A model generated the notes under the pieces. The model had not been told where the DNA came from and made no database searches. It saw nothing but the letters and a program-made list of their open reading frames with translations. A program made the position numbers and the translations under genes. Positions 1 to 9,492 of a stretch of DNA of 64,000 nucleotides are shown one piece after another. Each line of letters begins with the position of its first letter. Positions within the stretch are counted from its first letter, which is position 1. The stretch is from Rapana venosa (lineage: Eukaryota; Mollusca; Gastropoda; Neogastropoda; Muricidae): assembly GCA_028751875.1 (NCBI GenBank), contig CM054158.1, positions 360,001 through 424,000 on the forward strand, read 5' to 3'.

Positions 1-138
1 GTCAGTGTTACTACCAGAGCGTCGAGGTGCCAAGTCTACCAGGGATGTCACTGCCACTGTCGTGGCTGTGAGGTGTCAACACTAGCTCGGATGTCAGTGA
101 CACTGCCAAGGTGTTGTGGTGGCAAGTTTAGCGACGCT
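1..138. repeat. 46-bp minisatellite, three degenerate units
   Basis: Three units start exactly 46 bases apart, at 1, 47 and 93, each opening with GTCAGTG or GTCACTG and carrying a later AGGTG/GGTGG and CAAG/CAAC motif. The array probably continues left of the window. One plus-strand frame is open from base 1 to a stop at 268-270 and crosses a good splice-donor-like site, CAG|GTGAGA at 187, so a terminal piece of a cysteine-rich exon is possible. The tandem structure, whose period is not a multiple of three, makes a chance open frame the more economical reading. Confidence 0.5.
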
Positions 139-270
139 GACTGTCTGAAGAAGCTTCCCAGCTACCAGAACTGCGTACAAAGGCAGGTGAGAGTGAGGGG
201 AAATATTGTTTCCAGCTCCAGGAACAAACTACATTATCAGGGTGAGTTTCAGGTTCAGATCATGTCATAA

Positions 271-557
271 AAGGTAAAGGTAAAGGAGTCCCATAACCTA
301 TAAGGTCGTAGGGGAGTGAGGCGTCAGAGACCTCAACTTCTCAAGGGGCCAGCATATTGAGGGCGGCGCTCATCTCCTCTCCCTCGCTGCTTTACCTTCC
401 CTGACCCTAAAGAGGGTAGGCATCCATTTACAGCTGGATGAACCGGGGGACTGTACTGAAGCCAAGGCTACAAACGGTCACCCATCCACTTGGTAACCAC
501 GCTTAACCTTACCTCGGGAAAAGCCACCACTCTGACCACTGAGTTATCCTGACCCCC
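271..557 (-). mobile_element. tRNA/5S-rRNA-like SINE, copy 1 (inverted)
   Basis: Read on the minus strand this begins with a decayed tRNA-like start near 557 (TAACTCAGTGGTCAGAG), passes into a 5S-rRNA-like stretch (AAGTGGATGGGTGACCG), and ends near 271 in CTTTACC repeats. It matches the copies at 802-1096 and 25813-26117 along its length, with many substitutions. It is the most diverged of the three and I see no clear target duplication. It lies about 245 bases from copy 2 in the opposite orientation, so the two could fold into a large hairpin. Confidence 0.75.
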
Positions 558-801
558 ATTTTTTAACGTGTTTTTTTCAAAACGTCAAGTAGTCCATTGT
601 ATCGTGTCATTCAGAATATTACGGTATTGAATGCCAGTTTTGTTGGTGTCTAACAGTGTAAAGTGTTCCAGTTGATGTCACTGTCTCTAAAAATTAACAG
701 GAAAAGGCCGGGAAGAGATTGTGGTGTGGCTGTTTCATGTATTGTGAGACTATATCCTGCAATGCAAGGGGAATCATTACACCAGACTTAACATTGATTT
801 A

Positions 802-1096
802 TGGGGACGGGATAGCTCAGTGGTCAGAGCACTCGCTTTCCCTCAGCCAAGTTAAGCAGCGTCGAGCGTGGTTACCATTTGGATGGGTGACCGTTTGCGC
901 GCCTTGGCTTCAGTACAGTTCCCCCAGTTCACCCAGCTGTAAATGGGTACCTGCCCTCTTTAGGGTCAGGGAAGGTAAAGCAGCGAGGGAGAGGAGATGG
1001 GCGCCGCCCTCAATATGCTGGCCCTAGAGAAGTGAGGTCTCTGACGCCTCGCTCCCCTACGACCTTATAGGTTATGGGACTCCTTTGCCTTTATCT
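802..1096 (+). mobile_element. tRNA/5S-rRNA-like SINE, copy 2, complete with TSD
   Basis: A non-autonomous retroposon of about 295 bp. The head carries a perfect tRNA box A (TAGCTCAGTGG at about 813). It then continues with AGTTAAGCAGCGTCGAG and TTTGGATGGGTGACCGT, which follow the internal control region of animal 5S rRNA rather than a tRNA T-arm. The body contains CCAGCTGTAAATGGGTACC, and the tail is a short CCTTT-rich repeat. A 14-bp target duplication, TTAACATTGATTTA, flanks it at 788-801 and 1097-1110, so both ends are defined. The open frame over this stretch (719-1027) is not a gene. Confidence 0.85.
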
Positions 1097-1331
1097 TTAA
1101 CATTGATTTAGTTTTATATTTAGACTTCTGGCGACTGATCTTTTTTATTTAGACTGTTAGAAAATCTATGATGGTGTCTAATGGTATAAAGATTTCATTC
1201 TTGTTATATCGAAAATTTAACAAATCTAGGCAATAGACAGACACACTTGTTTCCAAGAAACCAATAGAAAATGAAAACAAGAGCTGTGCATACAGCTTTC
1301 AGTAACGTGGTGTGTAAGGGTCACACGTACT

Positions 1332-1411
1332 GTGTGTGTGTGTATGTGTGTGTGTTAGTGTGTGTGTGTGTGTGTGTGTATGTGTGTGAGTGTGTGTGTG
1401 TGTGTGTGTGT
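1332..1411. repeat. (GT)n microsatellite, interrupted
   Basis: GT repeats broken by several TA and A interruptions. It is followed at 1413-1434 by CAAGTCAAGTCAAATTTTAT, which resembles the repeated pentamer and tail found at the 3' ends of some SINEs; no body could be traced. Confidence 0.85.
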
Positions 1412-1598
1412 ATGTCAAGTCAAGTCAAATTTTATTTCCAGATGGTACATTGAATAAGCAATGCATTTGCTTATTTTCATCAAGCCATCTATCTAAGAAC
1501 AAATTTCTTAATGATTATACTGAAATACTATACTATTGCATCCTTTATCATTGAATTAAACCAGTAAAAAAAGGAAAATCGATAACGTAATACATTGA

Positions 1599-1600
<2 letters not shown>

Positions 1601-1685
<85 letters not shown>
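1601..1685. repeat. (GT)n microsatellite, about 42 uninterrupted units
   Basis: A pure GT run of about 85 bases that borders the purine-rich minisatellite on its right. Purity suggests it is young and length-variable. Confidence 0.95.
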
Positions 1686-1689
<4 letters not shown>

Positions 1690-2745
1690 CTCAGAAGGAG
1701 TTGAAGGGAGGTGCAGGTAGGAAGCAGTGTTTAGAAAGGGAAGGGGACTGGCAGGTATTGAAAGGTAGATGTTTAAGGAGATGTGTGGAGGAAGGAGTGG
1801 TACCGAGAATGGGGGTTGCAGGCATTGCTAAGGTGTGTGTTTAAGAGTAAAGGATGTTCAGAAATAGCATGGAGCATGGGTATACTAAGGTGTTGTGGCA
1901 TAGGTGTTGAGGGTGGGATGTTTGGGAGAAAGGGATGCTGTAGGGGTGGAGGCAACAGGTACTTGTAGGGTGGGTATGAGGAAGGGATGTTAGGGACAAA
2001 AAGGTAGTAATTAAGTGAAGGTATTGACAGGTATTGTCAGGCAGATGTTTAGGAGAAAGGGGTGTTGAGGAGGAAGATGTAGCATGGTGGTTTTAAGGTG
2101 TTGAGATAGGTGTTGAGGAAAGGTTGTTTGAGAGAGAGAGTGTGCAGGGAAGGTGGGGGAGCAGTTATCGGGTATTTGTAGGGTATGTATGAGGAAGGGA
2201 TGTTTGGGAGAGGGGGATCATACGGAGGGTGTTACAGGTATTTGTAGGGTATGTATGAGGAAGGGATGTTTGGGTGAGAGGGATAATACGGAGGGTGTAA
2301 CGGGTATTTGTAGGGTAGCTATGAAGAAGGGGTGTTGGGGACAAGATGGATAATACGGAGGGTGTTACGGGTATTTGTAGGGTATGTATGAGGAAGGGAT
2401 GTTTGGGAGAGGGGATAATACGGAGGGTGTTACGGGTATTTGTAGGGTATGTATGAGGAAGGGATGTTTGGGAGAGGGGATAATACGGAGGGTGTTACGG
2501 GTATTTGTAGGGTATGTATGAGGAAGGGATGTTTGGGAGAGGGGGACAATACGGAGGGTGTTACGGGTATTTGTAGGGTATGTATGAGGAAGAGATGTTT
2601 GGGAGAGAGGGACAATACGGAGGGTGTTACAGGTATTTGTAGGGTAGCTATGAAGAAGGGGTGTTGAGGACAAGAGGGTAGGATATACAGGTGGATGTTT
2701 AAGAGGAAGGGCTGTTCCAGACAAGGGGGAAGAATGCATGGTCAG
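1690..2745. repeat. About 66-bp purine-rich minisatellite
   Basis: The clean part, about 2165-2660, has eight units of about 66 bp with GGTATTTGTAGGGTATGTAT, GAGGAAGGGATGTTTGGGAG and ATACGGAGGGTGTTAC; units start near 2170, 2236, 2303, 2369, 2434, 2500, 2566 and 2633. The left part, 1690-2160, holds decayed relatives (GATGTTTGGGAGAAAGGGA and similar). Because 66 is a multiple of three, both strands show open frames with a 22-residue period. These are by-products of the repeat, not genes. Confidence 0.9.
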
Positions 2746-3189
2746 CACAATAGGATTTTTTTAAAGAGCTTTCTGTTAGAAAAAAATATTACTCCCGTTT
2801 ACATTTCAGATAATTTTGAAATTTAAAAAAATGGGTGTAGTTTATTCTTGAAACAGATTTTTTTAAGTTCAAATCTTGATCTTAGCGTTACAAGATGCGA
2901 AACAAAATTTAAGCAGTCCAGAAAAGTCTTTCTGAGTGATAATTTGTAACTGAGTACTCTACCAACGTGTCTATGTGCCATCATGTCAACATGTGGTTTT
3001 TTTAACATTATACAGACATGCAATACACCTACAACACTTTAGCATATACTAAATCCTAACCCTAACTCTTGTACTAAACCAAGTTTTGACTTGCCTGAAA
3101 CACAAAAAGCAAATGGACTCAACAGTAAATGAACACAATGATCGATATCTCATTTCTTCGCGGAAGAAAGGGGAATGTGGTTAATGTAT

Positions 3190-3760
3190 AATAGGAAAAT
3201 ACAGGGGTGTTTGGATGAAAGAGGGGGGGGGGGGGGGTATAGTGCAGGTGATGATGTGTTGGAATTGGGGTAAGGAAGAACGATGAAAAGTGCCAGAAAG
3301 ATCGGAACACGGCAGTGAGATTATTATTTTTAATGACATAGGGGTAGAACACATTAAAAACGGGAGTTAGTCGACAGAAATGGGAGAAGGGGCGGCGGGG
3401 GGGGGGGGGGGGTAAGGTGTATGAAATACAAGTTAGGAAAGCGAAGCAGTCAGCTGTTTTCTTGTCATAGGGAGAAGGGGGGTGTATTTTAGAAAAGAAA
3501 GGGCAGAATTGGGGGTTCGATCTGTGGGAGATGGGGGATGGTTAAATGAGTGTGAAATAGAGATGGGAAGCGAGGCAGTTGGATGTTTTCTTGTAATGAG
3601 ATAAGAGAGAGCGTATTTGGGGGAAAGGCGGGGAGGATGGGAAGGGGGGGCTAGGTTTGGATATTTGGGGGACGATTAAAGGGGTATGAAATGGGGAGAA
3701 GGGTGGTGAGCTTTTCTTTCTGTTAATGATATTAAGAAAGAAGTGACAGTTTAGGAAAGA
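3190..3760. repeat. G-rich tract with about 133-bp degenerate tandem units
   Basis: The plus strand is strongly purine-rich, with G runs of at least 14 near 3223-3237 and 3398-3412. Three related segments begin near 3420, 3550 and 3686. Each opens TATGAAATA or TGTGAAATA, continues with a GGGAAGCGA-GCAGT-like stretch and then TTTTCTTGTAATGA-like sequence, giving a period near 133 bp. The G runs could form quadruplexes and are hard to sequence exactly. Confidence 0.6.
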
Positions 3761-3769
3761 GACTACTGA

Positions 3770-4620
3770 TTAACAAAGGAAGGTTTACAATGCATGTATG
3801 AGTCGGTGGGAAAGAGGAAAAATAGGAAAGGCAAAGGTGAGTGGAGAATACAAAGATGAAAGCAACAGGATACAGGAGTGATATTATGGACTTCTAGATG
3901 CAGGGAGGGGGAGGAGGTGATGCATTAAGAAAAGATGTTGATAAGGAGGGGACAGAAGTGTGTCTGAGGTCAGTGGTGATGGAAGAAAGATGTCGGCAGT
4001 GTGTGGTATATATACAGTTGAAGTCGGAATATTTAGTGCGCCTCCTCTTTCCCGAAAAGCCCCAGTACTGATTTTGTGTGGATGAATGTTGTATGGGCGA
4101 TGTTTGGCCCTAGGTAGGTCTATGCATTGGTCTATCATTGGAATGCCTTCGTAGATTTGACAGCAGTCAATAGGATGTGTTGTGACAAATGCACAAAAGA
4201 TGCATTATTTACATTTATGCTATTTTTTTTAGTGTAACATGTAGTGTGCACACATAAATATGACTTACAGAAAGCAGAGACTAGAAAGTGTTGCTTACAG
4301 CAGTGGTCACAGCCATAGACATGCGCAAAGCAGGGACAGCCAATAGATTTTTCAGAGATTATTTTTCAATCAAATACAATTGCGCCTAAGCATTTAGCTC
4401 TTTGTGTGTGGAATTCATGATTGTTCTTGACAGCATAACATGTGCCATAAGAAATGGTTTCAATTATAGAGTTTTTCTATTACATTTTGATGGTTTCTTT
4501 TGAACTTTTTCCTTCGTAGCATGTGAAGACCCTGATTCTCAGCTTGACCTGAGCAGCTGTGTCATTGGTTTAGTTGCATGTAGCCATTCTAAAGCAATGC
4601 CAGCATTTTTCACCTTCAAA
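3770..4620. other. Low-repeat DNA, no gene seen
   Basis: Nothing recognisable. A minus-strand open frame of 84 codons at 3884-4138 has no family resemblance that I can see. Confidence 0.5.
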
Positions 4621-4629
4621 TGAAGGATA

Positions 4630-4641
4630 GTGTGTGTGTGT

Positions 4642-4702
<61 letters not shown>

Positions 4703-4708
4703 TGTGTA
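4630..4708. repeat. (GT)n microsatellite
   Basis: About 35 GT units with two GG interruptions near the ends. Confidence 0.95.
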
Positions 4709-4719
4709 GCTTGTTGCCT

Positions 4720-5830
4720 GTAAAGCATGTCTGATAAGTTAACATGGCATACTTCATGTTTTAACCTATCGTCTTAATGTGGAGTTCTCAGACAATGGCT
4801 TTGAATGGTATCTGGTCGATTGGCTTCAAGTTCTGCAGTTTTCGCCTTCCACCTTGCTTCCCCCTTTCTCTAGTTTTCCCTGTTATTCCGGGGTCAAAAA
4901 AGAGTTTGATGCGTGTTATTGAAAAACACATTGCATTATAAGTTGATTTCCAGTTGATTTTACTCTCATGAAAGGATGAAATGGAAACAACGTTTCCCAG
5001 TAGCATGTTGAGATAATTTTTGCTTTGGGGTTGCAAGTATTATCAGTTTCCTTGCTCTGTCAGTACACTTCATAAAAACCTCTTTTGCCCCAAACCCAGT
5101 TAAGGTTGTTCTAAAATCCCAACTGGAACTGTATGAGGGTGTGAATACATTTTTTAACAACACATTTTTTTAACTTAAATTGATAAATCCAAGCTTGACC
5201 ATCGTTCAGAGAGTCAATACAAAAAATGTTTCCTATAACAAGCAATGCTACCTTTTTTCCTAACAGCCCTGTACAATTTTGATAAATTTAGAATGTATAG
5301 TTTACATAATCAAGTGGTGAGCACACACCACTGGCACTTGACTACCCCACTGACTTTCTTCCCTGAGAAAAATACCAGCTTTTGCACAACTCTTTTCAAA
5401 CCTTACACGCTGATACTTTGCTTTATTCATTTTGTCTGTCTTTTCTGGCTGTAAAGGTAACGGGGCTGGAATTAAGAAGCCTTTTGTCACGTCTGTGGTT
5501 TTAAAGTATATTGGAATGAACACGTCTGAGACACAAAACAAAGGTCAGTTGGTTGGTCATTGTGTCAATGCTGGTCAGAGCATTGGGAAAAGCTGAAAAA
5601 TAGGCTGGAGTTAGGGTTGGGTAGCCGGCTCGCGGCTGAAATAAAACGAAATGAAAAGAAGACTTCAAAATTACACTACAAAAGATGGTCAAAACTTGAT
5701 GAAACGTAATACAAATGAGTCCAAAAACCATAAGACCGAAAATAAAACAAACCAAATCTTGAATAAGATCTTTGTTTCGTGTTCCCTTCGTGCATGACTG
5801 TGTGTTGACAAGTATGGAGTATGTACACAA
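4720..5830. other. Low-repeat DNA, no gene seen
   Basis: AT-rich sequence. Several frames of 60-110 codons occur on both strands, none with a recognisable domain or good splice borders. Confidence 0.5.
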
Positions 5831-5835
5831 GATCT

Positions 5836-5898
<63 letters not shown>
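5836..5898 (-). repeat. (ATT)n tail of the LINE
   Basis: About 20 ATT units (AAT on the plus strand) directly follow the 3' end of the LINE at 5899. They are best read as the simple-repeat tail of that retrotransposon, later expanded. Confidence 0.85.
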
Positions 5899-5899
<1 letters not shown>

Positions 5900-6018
5900 G
5901 GAATTTATATAGCGCTATTTCTTGCAAAAAAACAAATCAAAGCGCTTGCATCCGTTCCACTCCTACACATGCAACCAACAATGATTAATAGTATAACAAG
6001 TTCAAATACACACAAACG

Positions 6019-6054
6019 CACGCGCGCGCGCACGCACGCACGCACGCACACACC

Positions 6055-6115
<61 letters not shown>
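6019..6115. repeat. (CACG)n/(CA)n microsatellite in the LINE 3' UTR
   Basis: CGCG and CACG repeats pass into about 25 CA units. It separates the LINE's coding remnant from its conserved 3' terminus. Confidence 0.9.
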
Positions 6116-6117
<2 letters not shown>

Positions 6118-6201
6118 CCATGCACTTCAGCAGGGTGATGGGAACCTAGGCCATTGAAGGCGAGGACAGATAATTATGAGATGAAACTGTAGGGGGAGGT
6201 C

Positions 6202-6960
6202 TTAGGTTTGAAACAGGTATGTCTTGAGGCTGGATTTAAAAGTGTCGTAAGTAGGCTTTTCGCAAAGGGAGAGAGGGTGGTCATTCCAGATTGATGGACC
6301 AGAAACAGAGAAAGAGCGACGGCCAACGGTGGACTGGTTGAATCTAGGTATTTGTAAGCACAGGGTATCTGCAGCAGAGCGGAGGGAACGAGAAGGAGTG
6401 TACAGGTGAAGACATTCACAGAGGGAGGAAGGTGCTGTTTTATGGAGACATTTGTAACAGAGGATACAGATCTTGTACTTTACTCTCTGTGGCACAGGCA
6501 ACCAGTGGAGAGATCGCAAGAGAGGAGTAGTATGCTCAGATTTTTTCTTTTTGAGAACAAGTCGAGCAGCAGAGTTTTGAATGCGTTGAAGGGAGTAGAT
6601 AGATGATGCTGGCAGACCAGCCAACAGAGAATTGCAATAGTCCAGACGTGAAAGAATGAGAGATGTGACAAGTTTGGATGTTGCATCAGTGGACAGGTAC
6701 TTTCGAATTGCACTAATACGCCGTAATTGATAGTAGCATGACTGACAGGTCTGGGTGATGAATTTTTGCATAGAAAGCGTGTTGTCGATAACAACGCCAA
6801 GATACTTGACTGTGGTGGATAGAGGAACTGGTATAATATTGCCAAATTCTATTGAATCTGTTGTGATGGAAGAGAGTTTCTACAATCATGGCTTCCGTTT
6901 TATCTGCGTTTAGCTGTAAATTGTTTTGTATCATCCAGATGTCAACCTTTGTGTTCCAGG
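6202..6960 (-). pseudogene. Reverse-transcriptase C-terminal fragment, frameshifted
   Basis: The 189-codon frame 6771-6202 contains RLDYCNSLLAGLP, LQRIQNSAARLVL, SLHWLPVPQRVKYKI and a final SIWNDHPLSL, the usual order in the C-terminal part of CR1/L2-type LINE proteins. Upstream, another frame reads IQNNLQLNADKTEAMIV, the reverse transcriptase segment just before the 'KYLGVVID' motif. That motif itself is seen in the downstream frame at about 6815, so one frameshift lies near 6875. With no endonuclease domain and no catalytic FADD/YADD region in the window, this copy cannot be active. Confidence 0.85.
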
Positions 6961-6994
6961 CATCCATCTTAGATGTATATACACCTTTTATCTT

Positions 6995-7194
<200 letters not shown>

Positions 7195-7467
7195 TCAAAT
7201 GAAAAAAAAAACATTCCAGAAATAAGAACGATACTACATGTATTTTAAGCACAAACAACGATCCGTGTCCATATGCATATCCTAAATGTGATAACGACAG
7301 CAACGACTGTAACAACAAAACATCAAAACGAAGGAGAAATCAGGGGAATAGATCAAGAAGGAAGAAAACCCGCAAATGAGAAATGATAACGAAAGCAAAA
7401 ATAAAACAAGAAAAAATAAATCCTCAAAGAAATCGGAAAGTAAACAAAACATCATCACATGCTGGTG

Positions 7468-7469
<2 letters not shown>

Positions 7470-7533
<64 letters not shown>

Positions 7534-7556
7534 GCACGCACGCACGCACGCGCGCA
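7470..7556. repeat. (CA)n(CACG)n microsatellite
   Basis: About 29 CA units followed by CGCA/CACG repeats. Confidence 0.95.
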
Positions 7557-7745
7557 CCGACTCAGGACAGCGAAAGAGAGAATTAATGGTCTAAGGGAAA
7601 AAACTGCAAAAAACGAAAGTTCAATTTGAGTGTGTTGTTTCCCTTTGATTAAATGATTCATACAAGGCAGAACAAAAATTTAATCAGTTTACTGTCGTTG
7701 ACAAACAAGGTTTGTGGAGGCTCTGTGTGTACTGTGTGTGTGTGT

Positions 7746-7782
<37 letters not shown>
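7746..7782 (+). repeat. 37-base G homopolymer
   Basis: An uninterrupted run of 37 G follows a short GT run. A tract of this length is exceptional and its true length is uncertain in any assembly. It is a potential intramolecular quadruplex. Confidence 0.9.
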
Positions 7783-7784
<2 letters not shown>

Positions 7785-7900
7785 GGGGTTAAACTTTGAC
7801 AGACATTCAGAGATCATCTGTAAAAGTATTGATGGTCATTATTACCTTTGCTTCTCAATGTGTTTGGAACTAGCAGTTGTTGCTGTTGTTATGATAACGT

Positions 7901-7988
<88 letters not shown>
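7901..7988. repeat. (GAT)n(TAG)n trinucleotide array
   Basis: About 16 GAT units switch abruptly to about 13 TAG units. Confidence 0.95.
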
Positions 7989-8156
7989 TCGTCCTCATCT
8001 TCATTATTGTCATCGTGAATATCGTCAGCGTTTTTTGTTGTTGTTATCATTATATACCACTAGTATCTTTTTATTGTTGTTGTTGTTGACCATGTCATAT
8101 GCCTGGAACACAAAGGTTGGCATGTCTTAAAAATGTTGAAGACTTGCACAAAACAC

Positions 8157-8212
8157 GACAACAACAACAACAACAACAACAACAATAATAATAATAATAA
8201 TAAATAATAATA

Positions 8213-8243
<31 letters not shown>

Positions 8244-8258
8244 ACAACAACAACAAAC
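8157..8258. repeat. (AAC)n(AAT)n-(ATT)n(AAC)n array with hairpin potential
   Basis: AAC and then AAT repeats meet ATT repeats at about 8210, so the AAT and ATT halves are complementary and can pair in a hairpin with arms of about 25 bases. AAC repeats close the right side. Confidence 0.9.
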
Positions 8259-8377
8259 AAACTGCATAACTATTGTATGTGTCAATTGACAGTGCCTTTC
8301 TGTAATACATCTGTGATGTGTCTTTCTCAATTACATCAACACACGCTTCAATCTGTGCGCCTGCGCCTCAGCACGCC

Positions 8378-8395
8378 TCCCCCCCCCCCCCCCCC
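8378..8395 (+). repeat. 18-base C homopolymer
   Basis: A run of C flanked by pyrimidine-rich sequence. Confidence 0.9.
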
Positions 8396-8639
8396 TTCCC
8401 AACACACAGAGATTTGGATTTAAGCAAAGTCAGTAATTTTCTAGATTCATGTAAACGGTGTAAAAATGTAGTGTATTGTTGTGGGTTTATTCTTCAGCAG
8501 TAGAAGTGTAGTTTAAGTTTGTGGGTTTAAGCAGTGCAAGCAGTTTATCTGGATTTAATTCAACTGAGTTTTCAGGCTTTTAGGGGGTGCAAGTATTGTG
8601 TAGGTTTATTTTGGAAGTGTTAAGTGTAGTTTTATGGGT

Positions 8640-8745
8640 CTGGTTTTTGTTGTGTTTGTTTTATAGTGCTTTGATTCGTTGCTTTACAATATTCAGCGCT
8701 ATATAAATTCCATACATTATCATTATTATTATTATTATTAAATGC
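8640..8745 (+). mobile_element. SINE family B, 3' tail fragment
   Basis: Contains GTGCTTTGATTCGTTGCTTT and CAGCGCTATATAAATTCCAT and ends in ATTATT repeats. Only the LINE-derived tail is clear; the body has merged with the surrounding array. Confidence 0.75.
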
Positions 8746-9084
8746 AGTGTACTTTTACGGGGCTATTAAATATTTGTAGTATGGGAGGTATAGTTTTAGC
8801 AGTGCAAGTTTAGTATAGTTTTATGGGGTTATTTTAGTAGTAGGGGGTGGTGTAGCAGTGCAAGTGTAGTTTAACGGATTTAAGCAATGATCGTGTATCA
8901 TTTTTATGTTTTCTTTTAGCAATGTAAGTATACTAGTTTTATGTTTATTTCAGCAGTACAGGTGTACTTTACTGGAGTTTGGCAGTACAGTGTTGTGTAG
9001 ATTTATGCTGTGGATTTTTTCTGAAATCATTTTAGCAGTATTAGTGTAGATTAGTTTTAAGGAATAATTATAATATTCTCTAAA

Positions 9085-9492
9085 GTAGTTTTATAGATTG
9101 TATACCACTTTAAGTCTCGGCAGATTTCTCTCCATTAAATTCCGACAACTCTCCCTGGGGAGAGCACATTGCGACTAGTGCAGTGCCACCCATTATTTTT
9201 TTTTTCTTCTTTTCCTGTCTGCAACTGTATTTATGTGCCTAGTAGAGTGGATTTTTCTGCAGAATTTTGCCAGGGACAACACCTTTGTTGCCGTGGGTTC
9301 TTTTACGTGTGCTAAATAGTTAAGTGTAACACACAGGACCTTGTCTCACCCAAAAGACTAGCACCTAGACCACCACACATGGTCTAATGGATGGGGGAAA
9401 AGCTTTTAGCCCAAACGGGGATCAAACCACCACACACTTCGAACCTGGACTTTCCGATTTCTGGGGCAGGTGCCTTACCTTTAGACCACAGA
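9085..9492 (-). mobile_element. SINE family B, near full length (inverted)
   Basis: Read on the minus strand: a tRNA-like head from about 9490 with a perfect box A (TGGTCTAAAGG) and a near-perfect box B (GTTCGAAGT); a core with TTTTGGGTGAGACAAGGTCC; then CACGTAAAAGAACCCACGGC and GCAAAATTCTGCAGAAAAAT; then GGGTGGCAC and CTCCCCAGGGAGAG; then AGAGAAATCTGCCG and ACTTAAAGTGG. It stops just before the LINE-like tail seen in the copy at 23578-23765. This element gives the module order for the family. Confidence 0.85.

Larger units (their letters stand above)
5899..6960 (-). mobile_element. 5'-truncated CR1/L2-like LINE
   Basis: A minus-strand non-LTR retrotransposon. From 5' to 3' on its own strand it has the end of the reverse transcriptase region (about 6960-6770), the C-terminal region (6771-6202), a 3' UTR containing a CA microsatellite (about 6060-6115) and a 3' terminus, AGCGCTATATAAATTCCATT, ending at 5899. 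The 5' side is lost where the CT/CA microsatellite begins at about 6996. The clade is judged from the C-terminal motifs only, and a neighbouring Jockey-superfamily clade is possible. Its 3' end matches the tails of SINE copies at 8640-8745 and 23578-23765. Confidence 0.8.

Noticed and set aside
802..900. A functional tRNA or 5S rRNA gene
   Set aside because: The sequence has only the start of a tRNA and only the internal part of 5S rRNA, continues into a SINE body, and is flanked by a target duplication.
2365..2748. 127-codon minus-strand frame with a 22-residue period
   Set aside because: It follows from a 66-bp repeat, a multiple of three. Both strands are open in the same region, so no coding pressure is visible.
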